A program made the position numbers and the translations under genes. Shown piece by piece: positions 46,204 to 56,970 of a stretch of 64,000 nt of DNA (position 1 is the stretch's first letter; each line of letters begins with the position of its first letter). This stretch comes from Pseudomonas fluorescens (GTDB taxonomy: Bacteria; Pseudomonadota; Gammaproteobacteria; Pseudomonadales; Pseudomonadaceae): the NCBI RefSeq assembly GCF_019212185.1, contig NZ_CP078138.1:4756501-4820500 (forward strand), in the 5' to 3' direction. A model generated the notes under the pieces. That model did not search any database, was not told where the DNA came from, and saw nothing but the letters and a program-made list of their open reading frames with translations.

Positions 46204-46289
46204 ACCGAACTCCACACTCAACCTTCACCCCATTGCACCCATGATCGGCACAACTCCAGACACCGGTATTGCCCCGGATCAACCGGAAC

Positions 46290-46568
46290 TCAACGACCGG
46301 CGCGGGATTCGCGAATGTAGAAGCGCGCTTTCTCAGCCTTGTTGCTGCAACCTTCAAAGGCTTCGAATTGCTGCTGGGTCTTGGCGCCGGTCAGCAGCGA
46401 CAGGGCCTTGGAATAACTCACGGTGCCGGCAAATCCTTCGGCCTTGGCCAGGTCCAGTTCTTTCCAGGCGGCATCCAGTTGGCTGGCGCAGCTATCGCGA
46501 TAGGCGGTCTTTCCTGCGCAACCGGCCAACAGCAACGCAACCAATGGCAGACAAATCCATGCTTTCAT
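46290..46568 (-). CDS. Small putative lipoprotein
   Basis: 92 residues from the ATG at 46568, with a GAGGTG ribosome site. The signal sequence ends in LLLAGCAGK, a lipobox with lipidation at Cys18 and Ala at +2, which suggests outer-membrane sorting. The mature part is helical with two further cysteines (DSCASQLDAAW and FEGCSNKAEKA), perhaps a disulfide. Family unknown to me; it resembles small Pseudomonas lipoproteins annotated as hypothetical. Confidence 0.75.
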   Translation of the reverse strand: MKAWICLPLVALLLAGCAGKTAYRDSCASQLDAAWKELDLAKAEGFAGTVSYSKALSLLTGAKTQQQFEAFEGCSNKAEKARFYIRESRAGR

Positions 46569-46782
46569 CAAAGACACCTCAAGGTAGAAAAACAATCGTG
46601 CTGGGTATGACGGTCAACGCGAGCAAAAGTGCCTTGCCTGAGCGTTGGAAACAATAGCGCCGGCGAGAATACCCATCTGCCGTCATGCAGTGTCGAAAAA
46701 ACGGCATGAACGAGTCAGTGTGATTGAAGCACGCCCCCGAAAAGGTGCATTGTTAAAACCTGCTTGGGCAAGGAACACCTAC

Positions 46783-47820
46783 ATGAAGAAGCGCGTCGCA
46801 CTGGTACTCGGCTCCGGTGGCGCCCGGGGTTATGCCCATATCGGGGTCATCGAAGAAATTGAACGACGCGGCTACGACATTGCCTGTGTCGCTGGCTGCT
46901 CCATGGGGGCCGTGGTGGGCGGCATCTACGCGGCTGGCAAACTGAACGATTACCGTGACTGGATTGAAAGCCTGGATTACCTCGATGTCCTGCGCCTGGT
47001 GGACGTCAGTTTTCGTCTGGGTGCTATACGGGGGGAAAAAGTTTTCGGGCAGATCCGCAAGATTGTCGGCGAGATCAACATTGAAGAGCTGCGCATCCCT
47101 TACACCGCCGTAGCCACCGACCTGACCAACCAGCAGGAAATCTGGTTCCAGGAAGGCTGCCTGCACCAGGCCATGCGTGCCTCGGCGGCGATTCCCAGCC
47201 TGTTCACCCCGGTGATGCAGGGCAACCGCATGCTGGTGGATGGCGGCCTGCTCAATCCCTTGCCGATCGTGCCGGTGGTGTCGAGCCATTGCGACCTGAT
47301 CATCGCGGTCAATCTCAATTCGACCAACCAGAAACACTACCAACTGCCAGTGATCCAGCGTCCGGCAGCCTTCAAAAGCCGCTTCGACAGCCTGCTCAAC
47401 TCTCTCGGCTCGCATATGCCGTTCCGCCGCAAACAGGCCGAGCAACTGCTTTTGCTGGAACAGGAAGCACTGCGCAGTGAAGCCGCGGAGTTCAACCCCT
47501 GGATCGAGCCCGCCGAACCCGAAGCCCAGCAACCGGCCAACGGTCCGGAAAACGAAGGTGCGCCAAAGTCGGCCACCGGCTCGTTTATCATCGATAACGT
47601 CGGCCCCGCCTCATTGCTGGACCTGATCAACCAAAGCTTTGAGGTGATGCAAACGTCCCTGGCGCAGTACAAGATCGCCGGTTATCCACCGGACGTCCTG
47701 ATCAACGTGCCGAAACGGGTCTGCCGGTTTTTCGAGTTCTACAAGGCGCCGGAGTTGATCGCCCTGGGACGTGAGATTGCGCGGGACACCCTGGACCGCT
47801 ACGAGAATGAGCGCGACTGA
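46783..47820 (+). CDS. Patatin-like phospholipase (RssA type)
   Basis: 345 residues from the ATG at 46783 (AAGGA site). Patatin blocks: oxyanion loop LGSGGARGYAHIG, nucleophile elbow GCSMGA (GxSxG), and the Asp of the dyad in LVDGGLLNPLP. A C-terminal extension of about 120 residues, with an acidic Pro/Glu-rich linker, is longer than in E. coli RssA. No signal peptide. A cytoplasmic lipid acyl hydrolase, substrate unknown. It converges on kdpE. Confidence 0.88.
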   Translation: MKKRVALVLGSGGARGYAHIGVIEEIERRGYDIACVAGCSMGAVVGGIYAAGKLNDYRDWIESLDYLDVLRLVDVSFRLGAIRGEKVFGQIRKIVGEINIEELRIPYTAVATDLTNQQEIWFQEGCLHQAMRASAAIPSLFTPVMQGNRMLVDGGLLNPLPIVPVVSSHCDLIIAVNLNSTNQKHYQLPVIQRPAAFKSRFDSLLNSLGSHMPFRRKQAEQLLLLEQEALRSEAAEFNPWIEPAEPEAQQPANGPENEGAPKSATGSFIIDNVGPASLLDLINQSFEVMQTSLAQYKIAGYPPDVLINVPKRVCRFFEFYKAPELIALGREIARDTLDRYENERD

Positions 47821-47838
47821 TCTGCAAAGAACAATGGT

Positions 47839-48531
47839 TCACGTCTCGCTGAGCAAGCGATAGCCCACACCCGCCTCGGTCAGAATGAACCGCGGCCGGG
47901 TGGGATCATCTGCCAGTTTCTGGCGCAGATGCCCGACGACGATGCGTAAATAGTGGCTGTCCTCGGTATGAGTAGGCCCCCAGATGTCCTTGAGCAGTTG
48001 CTGCTGGGTAATCACCCGGCCGGCGTGACGCGCCAGTTGCGCGAGTACCGCGTACTCCTTGCGGGTCAATGCGACATCGACCCCGTCGAGCTGCACTCGT
48101 CGATAGGCCAGGTCCACCGTCAATGGACCGAATTTCAGTGCCGCCTCCGGTGCCTCTGCGCCCGGTGCCTGGCGCAATAGCGCACGAATTCGGGCGAGGA
48201 ACTCCTGAATACCGAACGGCTTGGTCACGTAATCGTTGGCGCCGCCATCCAGCGCCTCGACCTTCTGGCCTTCACTGGCGCGTACCGACAGCACCAGCAC
48301 CGGCACCGTCGACCATTCGCGAAATTCGCGCAACACCTGTTGGCCGTCCATGTCCGGCAAGCCCAGGTCGAGCACCAGCACGTCCGGTTTGTTCAGCGCC
48401 GCCAGGGCCAAGCCCTCGGCGCCGGTGCCCGCCTCCAGCACTTTGTAGCCCTGGGAGGCGAGGCTGATACGCAGGAATTTACGAATCTGCGGCTCATCAT
48501 CAATGACCAGGATGGTCGCGGTCTGCGTCAT
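47839..48531 (-). CDS. kdpE: Response regulator KdpE
   Basis: 230 residues. A receiver with phospho-acceptor Asp in DVLVLDLGLPDMDG and Lys in YVTKPFG is followed by an OmpR/PhoB winged helix (LTRKEYAVLAQLARHAG, SHYLRIVVGHLRQKL). It is the last gene of kdpFABCDE. KdpE phosphorylated by KdpD activates the operon, probably from the site at 55834-55852. Confidence 0.95.
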   Translation of the reverse strand: MTQTATILVIDDEPQIRKFLRISLASQGYKVLEAGTGAEGLALAALNKPDVLVLDLGLPDMDGQQVLREFREWSTVPVLVLSVRASEGQKVEALDGGANDYVTKPFGIQEFLARIRALLRQAPGAEAPEAALKFGPLTVDLAYRRVQLDGVDVALTRKEYAVLAQLARHAGRVITQQQLLKDIWGPTHTEDSHYLRIVVGHLRQKLADDPTRPRFILTEAGVGYRLLSET

Positions 48532-48579
48532 GTATTCAATTCAGCTCAGGTTAGTGGCAAGAGAGTAGCGCAGCAGGCA

Positions 48580-51231
48580 TCAGGCTTCACCCTCAAGCCC
48601 CGGTTGCTCCTGCAGGGGCAGGTGCAGAGTAATGCAGGTGCCCCGCGCTTGAATGCCACTGGCCACGCTGATCCGCCCGCCATGGGCACCGACCATGCCC
48701 TGGCAGATGGCCAGGCCCAGCCCGGTGCCCTGCCCGCCCCGATCACCCCGCGCCGCGGTGTAGAACATGTCAAAGATCTTGCTTCGTTCGTCCTTCGGAA
48801 TCCCCGGACCTTCATCGCTGACCGAAAAAAACACTTCGCTGTCGCCAGCGCCCGCACTCACTTGCAAGCGGCCGTGGGTGGGAGAAAAACGCGCGGCGTT
48901 TTCCAGCACGTTGACCAGCGCCTGCTCGATCAACGCGGCGTGGACGAACAGCAGCGGCAACTCGCTCGGCACCTCGATGATCACCTGCAGCGGCGCCAGC
49001 ACCGCGCGCAGTCGGTTGAGCGCACTGCCGACGATATCGGCCGGAGCCACCCAGTCGCGCGTAAGCTTCAGCGCACCATGCCCCAGGCGAGTCATGTCCA
49101 GCAGGTTCTGGATGTAGCGATCCAGTCGCTCGGCCTCATCGCGGGTGCCTTCGAGCAACTCTCGACGATCTTCCAGCGGGATAGCCTCGCCCAAGGCCAA
49201 CAAACTGTCGATGCTGCCGCGCATGGAGGTCAATGGCGTGCGCAGATCGTGGGACACCGAGGCCAGCAAGGCGCTGCGCAACTGCTCAGTCTCGCCATGC
49301 AGGCGCGCGGCCTCCAGGTCCTCGGCCAGGCGGGCCCGGGCCAATGCCTGGGCCAATGGTTGGCTAAGTGCGGTCAGCAAGCGTCGGCGCTGGGCGCTGA
49401 ACACCTCTCCCGCCTTGGGACAAACACCCAGCAAACCCAGGGGACCGTCATCCACCGACAACGGCCACCACCACCAACGTCCGAAGGGCAACGTCCCGGT
49501 GCCCATGCCCGCCGGCTGATCGTGCTGCCAGGCCCAATCGGCGGCCGCGCGCTCGGCTTCATTGAACTGCAGCGGGCCGCCCGTCTCGACTTTCCAGCCG
49601 CCCTGCCCGTCCCGATTTACCAGGCACAGCTGCAGATCGTTCCAGCCCAGCAGATGCTGCGCCGCGGCACTGACCACCGCCTGCCGATCGGTGGCCGCAG
49701 TCAGTTTGCGCGACAGATCGAGCAGTTCACTGGTTTCCTCCTGAGTATCGCGCAGCGCTTGCAATTGCCGGCGCTGACGTGCGGCGAGGTTGCCTGTGAG
49801 CGCCGCCATCAGCAGGAAAAACAATAGAGTCAGCACGTCCTCTTCACGCTGAATCGCGAAGGAGAAATTCGGCGGGATGAACAGAAAATCGTAGGTCAGG
49901 AAAGACAGCACCGCACACACCAGCGCCGGCCCCAGACTGCTGCGCACCGCCACCAGCAATACGGCGGCCAGAAACACCAGGGAGATGTTCGGCAGCGGCA
50001 ACACACTCGACACGGCCCAGGCCAGGGCGCTGGCCAGCACCGTCGCCACCGGTGCCAGAGCGTAATCGAACCACACCAGCGACTGCACCGGACGCTGGCG
50101 CGGCTGATGTTGTTCTTCGTCGCTGTCCAATACGTTGATTTCCAGGCCACGGGCATTGCGCAACAACCGTGAAGCCAGTCCACCGCCGAACAGCCGGCGC
50201 CGCAGACGCGGCTGGGACTGACCGACCAGCACCAAGCTGGCGCGCCGTTCGGCAGCATGCTGGATCAAGGTTTTCGCCACCTCACCCGCCCGCAGCAACA
50301 CCACTTCGCCGCCCAACCGTTCGGCCAGTTGCTGGGCGCTTTGCAGGCGCAGCCGCGCCTGCTCATCGCGTACGCTGCCGTTGTCCACATGCACCAGGCT
50401 CCAGGGCAAATGCCGACGCTGCGCGACGCGACTGGCATGGCGTACCAGGCGCTCGGCCTGGGCATCGCCGTCGACCCCCACCAGCAAACGCCCGCGCACC
50501 GCCGGCGCCGCCTGGCCCAATTGCCGATAGCCGCGACTGAGGTCATCATCGACCTGCGCCGCCGCCGTCTGCATCGCCAGTTCGCGCAGCGCAGTGAGAT
50601 TGGTCTGCGTGAAGAACGCGTCGATCGCCGCCCGCGCCTGCTCCGGCACATACACCTTGCCGTCACGCAGACGCTCCAGCAGTTCACGCGGCGGCAAGTC
50701 GATCAGCAGCAGTTCATAAGCCTCCTGCAGTACCCAATCGGGCAAGGTTTCGCGCACTTGCACGCCGGTTATGCCGCGCACCTGATCATTGAGGCTTTCC
50801 AGGTGCTGCACGTTGACCGTGGTATAGACGTCGATCCCGGCGGCCAGCAATTCCTGAATATCCTGCCAGCGCTTGGCATGCCGACTGCCGGGGGCATTGC
50901 TGTGGGCCAACTCGTCCACCAGCACCAGCTTCGGCTTAGCCAGCAACAGGCCATCGAGGTCCATTTCCTCCAGCTGTACGCCACGGTACTCACTGCGCAG
51001 CAAGGGCTGTTGCGGCAAGCCGCCGAGCAAGGCCTCGGTTTCCGCACGGCCGTGGGTTTCGACCACGCCCGCAATGACTGACACGCCCTGGCGCAAGAGG
51101 CTGTGGGCGGCTTGCAGCATGGCGTAGGTTTTGCCGACGCCCGGAGCGGCTCCCAGGAACACCTTGAGCCGGCCGCGCCCCTCGCGAGGTAAATCAGCCA
51201 GCAATGCGTCGGCGCGGCCGGAATCACTCAT
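48580..51231 (-). CDS. kdpD: Sensor histidine kinase KdpD
   Basis: 883 residues. The N-terminal KdpD domain has a Walker-type GAAPGVGKTYAML and YTTVNVQHLESLND, followed by a Usp-like domain (about 250-370). Four membrane helices lie at about 400-500, then a GAF-like domain and the kinase: phospho-acceptor His in SVSHDLRTPL, N box NVLENAARFSP, G boxes DEGPGIP and GQGTGLGLAI. KdpD senses low K+ or ionic stress. A gap of 48 nt separates it from kdpE. Confidence 0.96.
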   Translation of the reverse strand: MSDSGRADALLADLPREGRGRLKVFLGAAPGVGKTYAMLQAAHSLLRQGVSVIAGVVETHGRAETEALLGGLPQQPLLRSEYRGVQLEEMDLDGLLLAKPKLVLVDELAHSNAPGSRHAKRWQDIQELLAAGIDVYTTVNVQHLESLNDQVRGITGVQVRETLPDWVLQEAYELLLIDLPPRELLERLRDGKVYVPEQARAAIDAFFTQTNLTALRELAMQTAAAQVDDDLSRGYRQLGQAAPAVRGRLLVGVDGDAQAERLVRHASRVAQRRHLPWSLVHVDNGSVRDEQARLRLQSAQQLAERLGGEVVLLRAGEVAKTLIQHAAERRASLVLVGQSQPRLRRRLFGGGLASRLLRNARGLEINVLDSDEEQHQPRQRPVQSLVWFDYALAPVATVLASALAWAVSSVLPLPNISLVFLAAVLLVAVRSSLGPALVCAVLSFLTYDFLFIPPNFSFAIQREEDVLTLLFFLLMAALTGNLAARQRRQLQALRDTQEETSELLDLSRKLTAATDRQAVVSAAAQHLLGWNDLQLCLVNRDGQGGWKVETGGPLQFNEAERAAADWAWQHDQPAGMGTGTLPFGRWWWWPLSVDDGPLGLLGVCPKAGEVFSAQRRRLLTALSQPLAQALARARLAEDLEAARLHGETEQLRSALLASVSHDLRTPLTSMRGSIDSLLALGEAIPLEDRRELLEGTRDEAERLDRYIQNLLDMTRLGHGALKLTRDWVAPADIVGSALNRLRAVLAPLQVIIEVPSELPLLFVHAALIEQALVNVLENAARFSPTHGRLQVSAGAGDSEVFFSVSDEGPGIPKDERSKIFDMFYTAARGDRGGQGTGLGLAICQGMVGAHGGRISVASGIQARGTCITLHLPLQEQPGLEGEA

Positions 51232-51271
51232 CGGGAACTCTCTTTGTTCGAGTTAATGGATTCATCAACAA

Positions 51272-51817
51272 TTACAGCCTTTCCAAAGCCCTGTTCAACT
51301 CCAGCACATTCACCACTGGCGGGCCTACCAGCGGCCGCTCGATATGCGCCTCGAACAACTGCTGCAGAGTGGCCTGCGAGAGGTTGCGAGCGGCGGCAAC
51401 CCGCGCCAGTTGATAGGCAATTGCCTCAGGTGGCAAGTGCGGATCCAGGCCGCTGCCGGAAGTGGTCAGCAAGGCCAGCGGCACCGGCCCCTGCCCTGCA
51501 ACCTGCTGCTGAGTGGCCGCCTCGATTACTCGCGTGGCCAATGCCGGATTACTCGGAGCGAGGTTGCTGGCGCTGCTGGAAACGGTCGCAAACGCACCCG
51601 CTGACGGCCGTGGATGAAACCAGGCATCACCGACGAAATCCTGGGCGATCAGAGCCGAGCCACGCACCTTGCCATCGGCGTCCCGCAGCAAGCTGCCGTT
51701 GGCCTGATCGGGAAAGGCAACCTGGGCGATACCGGTCACCGCCAAAGGATAGGCGACGCCTGTAATCAGGGTCATGAGCACCAGAAGGCTCAACGCCGGG
51801 CGAATCATTGTGGACAT
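51272..51817 (-). CDS. kdpC: Potassium-transporting ATPase subunit KdpC
   Basis: 181 residues. One N-terminal membrane helix (about 7-29) is followed by the family blocks [47 protein letters not shown] and the C-terminal [14 protein letters not shown]. KdpC joins KdpA to KdpB and raises K+ or nucleotide affinity. 40 nt separate it from kdpD. Confidence 0.96.
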   Translation of the reverse strand: MSTMIRPALSLLVLMTLITGVAYPLAVTGIAQVAFPDQANGSLLRDADGKVRGSALIAQDFVGDAWFHPRPSAGAFATVSSSASNLAPSNPALATRVIEAATQQQVAGQGPVPLALLTTSGSGLDPHLPPEAIAYQLARVAAARNLSQATLQQLFEAHIERPLVGPPVVNVLELNRALERL

Positions 51818-51871
51818 GTCTGAATCCTCGAATCGGTTTGAACGCCGCGCACCTGGCGCGGCACGCAGCGC

Positions 51872-53932
51872 TTACACCAGGTGCAGCGCGGTCAATAGCA
51901 GGTCGATCAGCTTGATCCCGGCGAACGGTACGATGATCCCGCCAACCCCGTAGATCAGAAGGTTGCGCCGCAGCAGATGGGCCGCACTCGCGGCTTGCAC
52001 CCGCACGCCACGCAAGGCCAGCGGGATCAGGGCGACGATGATCAGTGCGTTGAAGACGATGGCCGAGACAATCGCGCTTTGCGGACTGCTCAGGTGCATG
52101 ATGTTGAGCACGCCGAGCTGTGGATAAATCGAGGCGAACAGCGCCGGCAGGATCGCAAAGTACTTGGCCACATCGTTGGCGATGGAAAAGGTGGTCAGCG
52201 CCCCACGGGTCACCAGCAATTCCTTGCCGACCTGTACCACGTCCAGCAACTTGGTCGGATCGCTGTCGAGATCAACCATGTTCGCCGCTTCCCGTGCCGC
52301 CTGGGTGCCGTCGTTCATCGCCATGCCGACATCCGCCTGAGCCAGCGCCGGCGCATCGTTGGCACCGTCGCCACACATGGCAACCAGGCGCCCGTCATTT
52401 TGCTCGTGGCGGATGCGTGCCAGTTTTTTCTCCGGCGTCGCTTCGGCCAGGACATCGTCGACCCCCGCTTCGGCAGCAATCGCCGCTGCCGTCAACGGGT
52501 TGTCTCCAGTGACCATGACCGTGCGAATCCCCAGCTTGCGCAGTTCGGCGAAGCGTTCGCGAATCCCCGGCTTGACCACATCCTTGAGATGGATCGCGCC
52601 CAACAACTTGCCATCGACACACACCAGCAGCGGCGTTCCGCCACTCTGGGCAATCCGCTCGATTTCCCGCACCATCGCCGGTTGCAGGTCGGTGCGGCTC
52701 TGGCCGATAAAGGCGAGCAACGAATCCACCGCGCCTTTACGGTACACGCGGCCCTGACAGTCGACACCGGACAAGCGGGTTTCAGCACTGAAGGGCACGG
52801 CAGTCAGGGCGTCGGCCGTCGGTTCAGCCTGTGGATAAAGCCCACGCAGGTACTCGACGATCGACTTGCCTTCAGCCGTGTCATCGGCCAGCGAAGCGAA
52901 CAATGCCCCCTCGGCCAGTTCCTTGGCCGTCACGCCGGGCGCGGCATAAATGGCCGAGCAACGACGGTTACCGAAGGTGATGGTGCCGGTCTTGTCCAGC
53001 AACAGCACATGCACGTCCCCCGCGGCCTCTACGGCTCGGCCGGATTTGGCGATGACGTTGAGGCGCACCAGGCGGTCCATGCCGGCAATCCCGATGGCCG
53101 ATAACAGGCCGCCGATGGTGGTGGGAATCAGCGTCACCAGCAGCGCCACGAGGAATACCAGCGGCAGGCTGCCATTGGCGAAATGAGCGAAAGGCTGCAA
53201 GGTCACGACCACTACCAGGAAGATCATGGTCAGGCCGATCAGCAGGATATCCAGCGCCACTTCGTTGGGGGTTTTCTGGCGCTTGGCGCCTTCCACCAAG
53301 GCGATCATCCGGTCCAGCGTCGATTCGCCGGGGTTGGCGGTGATGCGCACCAGCAGCCAGTCAGACACCAGTCGCGTATTACCGGTGACCGCCGAACGAT
53401 CACCACCCGACTCTCGAATCACCGGGGCCGACTCACCGGTGATCGCCGCCTCATTGACGGCGGCAATTCCCTCGATGACCTCGCCGTCCCCCGGGATCAT
53501 TTCCCCGGCGGCAACCCGCACCACATCACCTTTGCGCAGGCTGGTGGCGGGCACCACCTGAAAGCTGCCATCGGCCTGTTTGCGCCGGGCGCTGAGGCCC
53601 TCGCTCCCGGCCTTGAGACTGTCAGCCCGAGCCTTGCCACGCCCCTCGGCGAGCGCTTCGGCAAAGTTGGCGAACAACACGGTAAACCACAGCCACAGCG
53701 CAATTTGCGCCGCGACCAGGGTCGGCACCGCAGTGTCCGGGACCAGGCATAACAGGGTGGTGAGTATCGCGGTCAATTCGACCACCAGCATCACCGGCGA
53801 ACGCTTCAATTGTCGCGGATCAAGCTTGACGAAGGCTTGCACCAGCGCCGGCCGCCACAGGGCCGAGATCGCGGTGTTGGGTTGCTCCGGCGCCTTGGCG
53901 GCGACGGCTTTGGTTGCGGGCATGTTCATCAT
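51872..53932 (-). CDS. kdpB: Potassium-transporting P-type ATPase subunit KdpB
   Basis: 686 residues. P-type ATPase core with the phosphorylated Asp in [12 protein letters not shown], the TGES loop in [25 protein letters not shown] and the hinge [16 protein letters not shown]. Seven membrane helices. KdpB hydrolyses ATP and passes K+ received from KdpA to the cytoplasm. GGAG site before the ATG, 20 nt after the kdpA stop. Confidence 0.97.
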   Translation of the reverse strand: MMNMPATKAVAAKAPEQPNTAISALWRPALVQAFVKLDPRQLKRSPVMLVVELTAILTTLLCLVPDTAVPTLVAAQIALWLWFTVLFANFAEALAEGRGKARADSLKAGSEGLSARRKQADGSFQVVPATSLRKGDVVRVAAGEMIPGDGEVIEGIAAVNEAAITGESAPVIRESGGDRSAVTGNTRLVSDWLLVRITANPGESTLDRMIALVEGAKRQKTPNEVALDILLIGLTMIFLVVVVTLQPFAHFANGSLPLVFLVALLVTLIPTTIGGLLSAIGIAGMDRLVRLNVIAKSGRAVEAAGDVHVLLLDKTGTITFGNRRCSAIYAAPGVTAKELAEGALFASLADDTAEGKSIVEYLRGLYPQAEPTADALTAVPFSAETRLSGVDCQGRVYRKGAVDSLLAFIGQSRTDLQPAMVREIERIAQSGGTPLLVCVDGKLLGAIHLKDVVKPGIRERFAELRKLGIRTVMVTGDNPLTAAAIAAEAGVDDVLAEATPEKKLARIRHEQNDGRLVAMCGDGANDAPALAQADVGMAMNDGTQAAREAANMVDLDSDPTKLLDVVQVGKELLVTRGALTTFSIANDVAKYFAILPALFASIYPQLGVLNIMHLSSPQSAIVSAIVFNALIIVALIPLALRGVRVQAASAAHLLRRNLLIYGVGGIIVPFAGIKLIDLLLTALHLV

Positions 53933-53952
53933 CCAGCTCCAGGAAAAGAGGC

Positions 53953-55647
53953 TCAGAAGCCCAGGCTCAAATGTTCAGCGATGGGACCCAGCGCCAAGCT
54001 CGGCAGGAAGGTCAGGCCGCCCACCAGCAAAATGGTCACGGTCAATAGCGTCACGAACAGCGGACCATGGGTCGGGAAACTGTTCTGGCCAATCGGCGCG
54101 GTCTTTTTCATCGCCAGGCTGCCGGCCAGTGCCAGCACCGGGAGGATGTATCCGAAGCGGCCGATCAACATGCCCAGACCGAGCATCAGGTTGTGGAACG
54201 GCGTATTGGCGCTTAGCCCGGCGAAGGCCGACCCGTTATTGGCGCTGGCCGAGGTGTAGGCGTAGAGCAACTGGCTGAAGCCGTGAGGACCGGGGTTGCT
54301 GATGGTCGCGGCCGGGCCGGGCAGACTCGTTGCCAAGGCACCCAGCACCAGCACACCCAGCGGCATCACCAGCAGCGTCACCACCAGCAACTGCACTTCC
54401 CTGGCCTGCAGTTTCTTGCCCAGGTACTCGGGGGTGCGGCCAATCATCAACCCGGCAAGAAACACCGCGATCAGCACGTTGAGCAACATGCCATAGAGGC
54501 CTGCGCCCACCCCGCCGAAAATCACTTCGCCGACCATCATGTTGACCAGGGCCACCATGCCGCTCAGCGGATTGAGGCTGTCATGCATGCCGTTGACCGA
54601 ACCATTGGAGGCTGCCGTGGTGGTCACTGACCAGAGCACCGTCCCTGTGGTGCCGAAGCGCGCTTCTTTACCTTCCAGTGGCGCCGCCTGTTCCACCGCA
54701 ACGTTGTTCAACAGAGGGTTGGGTTGGTACTCCGCCCACAACGACACGGCACCGCCGATCAGGAACAGGGCCAACATGCAGGCGATGATCGCCCGGCTCT
54801 GGCGCAGATCCTTGACGTAATGGCCAAAGGTAAACACCAGCGCCACCGGGATCAGAATGATCGAGGCGAGTTCGAACAGATTGCTCCAGGCCGTCGGGTT
54901 CTCGAACGGATGGGCCGAGTTGACGCCGAAGAAGCCGCCACCGTTGGTGCCCAATTGCTTGATCGCGATCTGACTGGCAGCCGGCCCCAGAGGTATGACC
55001 TGATCCGCGCCCTGCAGGGTCAGCGCATTAACGTACTGAGCAAAGGTCTGCGGGACGCCCTGCCAGACCAGAAACAGTGCGAGCAACAGGCACAGTGGCA
55101 GCAAACCGTAGAGCGTGGCGCGGGTCATATCGACCCAGAAGTTGCCCAGGGTCTGCGTCGACTTGCGAGCGATCCCCCGGCACAGCGCGACCAGCACGGC
55201 GAGGCCCGTCGCCGCGCTGACAAAGTTCTGCACCGTGAGGCCAACCATCTGACTCAAGTAACTGAGGCTGGCCTCACCACTGTAAGACTGCCAGTTGGTA
55301 TTGGTCATGAAACTGACCGCAGTGTTGAAGGCCTGGGTCCACTCCTGGGCCGGCAGGTTCTGCGGGTTGAGCGGCAAATGGTCCTGGAACAACAGGATCA
55401 TGAACAGCAACACAAATCCCGCGAGGTTGAAGGCGAGCAACGCCAGGGTGTACTTCTGCCAGCTCTGTTCCGTCTGCGGATCGACACCGGCCAGACGATA
55501 ACAACCCCGCTCGACCGGCCCAAGCAGCGGCGACAACCAAGTGCGCTGGCCTTCCATCACCCTGTAGTAGAACCGCCCCAAAAACGGTGCCGGAATCAAC
55601 ACCAGGGCGAAGAAGGCAACAATCAGCCAATAGTCATAACTGTGCAT
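53953..55647 (-). CDS. kdpA: Potassium-transporting ATPase subunit KdpA
   Basis: 564 residues from the ATG at 55647. About ten membrane helices; four selectivity-filter-like loops are visible, for example around [17 protein letters not shown] and [13 protein letters not shown]. KdpA is the high-affinity K+ channel-like subunit related to Trk/Ktr. 7 nt after the kdpF stop. The in-frame extension upstream runs into kdpF and is not used. Confidence 0.97.
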   Translation of the reverse strand: MHSYDYWLIVAFFALVLIPAPFLGRFYYRVMEGQRTWLSPLLGPVERGCYRLAGVDPQTEQSWQKYTLALLAFNLAGFVLLFMILLFQDHLPLNPQNLPAQEWTQAFNTAVSFMTNTNWQSYSGEASLSYLSQMVGLTVQNFVSAATGLAVLVALCRGIARKSTQTLGNFWVDMTRATLYGLLPLCLLLALFLVWQGVPQTFAQYVNALTLQGADQVIPLGPAASQIAIKQLGTNGGGFFGVNSAHPFENPTAWSNLFELASIILIPVALVFTFGHYVKDLRQSRAIIACMLALFLIGGAVSLWAEYQPNPLLNNVAVEQAAPLEGKEARFGTTGTVLWSVTTTAASNGSVNGMHDSLNPLSGMVALVNMMVGEVIFGGVGAGLYGMLLNVLIAVFLAGLMIGRTPEYLGKKLQAREVQLLVVTLLVMPLGVLVLGALATSLPGPAATISNPGPHGFSQLLYAYTSASANNGSAFAGLSANTPFHNLMLGLGMLIGRFGYILPVLALAGSLAMKKTAPIGQNSFPTHGPLFVTLLTVTILLVGGLTFLPSLALGPIAEHLSLGF

Positions 55648-55654
55648 AGCCGCC

Positions 55655-55744
55655 CTACCCCTGATCCGCGCGCAGAAGCGCAACCAACAGATAAATGAAC
55701 AGTCCCACTGCCAACAGCAGGGACACCCCGTCCAGAACGCTCAT
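55655..55744 (-). CDS. kdpF: Potassium-transporting ATPase subunit KdpF
   Basis: 29 residues, one membrane helix: MSVLDGVSLLLAVGLFIYLL then VALLRADQG. KdpF stabilises the KdpABC complex. It is the first gene of the operon, and the short size is normal for the family. Longer in-frame readings upstream cover the promoter and are not coding. Confidence 0.9.
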   Translation of the reverse strand: MSVLDGVSLLLAVGLFIYLLVALLRADQG

Positions 55745-55833
55745 GGAATTTCTCCGTGTTACGGCGTATTGCCGCGTGTGGAGGAATTTTCCGTGGTCAG
55801 GGCGTAAAGGTGCGAGATCGAGGGGGCAGGCCT

Positions 55834-55852
55834 GGCATAAAGAAAGTGTAAA
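55834..55852 (-). promoter_or_regulatory. Candidate KdpE operator upstream of kdpF
   Basis: On the minus strand, TTTACACTTTCTTTATGCC agrees at 15 of 19 positions with the E. coli KdpE site as I recall it (TTTATACTTTTTTTACACC). It lies 90 nt before the kdpF ATG, a normal distance for an OmpR-family activator. I cannot fix the -10 box with confidence. Confidence 0.55.
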
Positions 55853-55977
55853 GAGTGACCTGCAACGCAACTGCTGCGGGACTCACCGCGCTGGTGTTCC
55901 ATGGAGGCGATTGTTCGCATTCCACCGACAGTTTGGGTAAGAATGTCGGCCATCAATATCTACTGCTGGAGAAAGTG

Positions 55978-56523
55978 ATGAATGTAGTCCCCACCGATCT
56001 GCCCGGTGTTCTAATTCTCGAGCCAAAGGTGTTCGGTGACGAGCGAGGTTTCTTTTACGAGAGCTTCAATGCGCAGGCCTTTGAGCAGGCGACGGGATTG
56101 ACCACCCAGTTTGTGCAGGACAACCACTCTCGTTCGCAAAAGGGTGTTCTACGCGGCCTGCATTACCAACTTGAAAACACCCAGGGCAAGCTGGTGCGTG
56201 TAACGGCGGGTGAAGTGCTGGACGTTGCGGTGGACATTCGCCGAAGCTCACCCCACTTTGGAAAATGGGTCGCGGTTCGCTTGTCGGCAGATAACCATCG
56301 CCAATTGTGGGTTCCAGAAGGCTTCGCCCATGGATTTGTAGTGCTGAGCGAGTTTGCCGAGTTTCTTTATAAAACCACTGATTACTACACACCTGCGGCA
56401 GAACGGAGTATTCGCTGGGATGACCCAGACCTCGCTATCGACTGGCAAATGGATCAAGCACCTCGGCTTTCCGCCAAAGACGAGGCGGCGTCCTTCTTCA
56501 AAGATGCCGACGTATTTCCTTGA
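55978..56523 (+). CDS. rmlC: dTDP-4-dehydrorhamnose 3,5-epimerase
   Basis: 181 residues from the ATG at 55978 (GGAG site). RmlC cupin fold: DERGFFYESF, SRSQKGVLRGLHYQ with catalytic His62, VPEGFAHGFVVLSE and the C-terminal IRWDDPDLAIDW. The enzyme inverts C3 and C5 in the third step of dTDP-L-rhamnose synthesis. rmlA, rmlB and rmlD are not in the window, so this is an orphan copy. Rhamnose is needed both for O-antigen/core and for EarP. Confidence 0.93.
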   Translation: MNVVPTDLPGVLILEPKVFGDERGFFYESFNAQAFEQATGLTTQFVQDNHSRSQKGVLRGLHYQLENTQGKLVRVTAGEVLDVAVDIRRSSPHFGKWVAVRLSADNHRQLWVPEGFAHGFVVLSEFAEFLYKTTDYYTPAAERSIRWDDPDLAIDWQMDQAPRLSAKDEAASFFKDADVFP

Positions 56524-56646
56524 AGCCGACTTCAAGTACCCAAGACCTCGAAGGGAACGTTGGGCTGTGCTATGACTCAAAAAGGAAGTACGTGAGATAT
56601 CTACGCGAAACCGTTCGCCTCGACACGTATCTTTAAGGAGAGCCCT

Positions 56647-56814
56647 ATGCCTTGGTATGCCTGGTTGATTCTGGTGGTAGCGATCGGATCGATCGTCGGA
56701 GGTTTAATGATGTTGCGCGATACCGCGAACAAAGTCGAACTGACCGATGAGCAACGTAAACGCGTGGCTGAGCGTAACGCAGAGATGGACGCCAAAGACG
56801 CTCAAGACCGCTAA
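56647..56814 (+). CDS. DUF2897 small membrane protein
   Basis: 55 residues, too short for most gene finders. MPWYAWLILVVAIGSIVGGL forms one membrane helix, followed by a charged helix (DEQRKRVAERNAEMDAKDAQ). Strong AAGGAG site 6 nt before the ATG. The MPWYAWLI start is typical of DUF2897 proteins in Pseudomonas. Function unknown. Confidence 0.8.
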   Translation: MPWYAWLILVVAIGSIVGGLMMLRDTANKVELTDEQRKRVAERNAEMDAKDAQDR

Positions 56815-56970
56815 GAGATGACCGCGCCAGTTGCTAACTTCCGCTATCAACAGCGATACCACAGCTAGCGCGGCATAACTTGGTTGCATCTGCATGGCAT
56901 TTGCGAGTAGAAGTACAATCACCATTCCATAAAGCTTGGTTAATATGGCGCATTATCATGGAGATTACTG

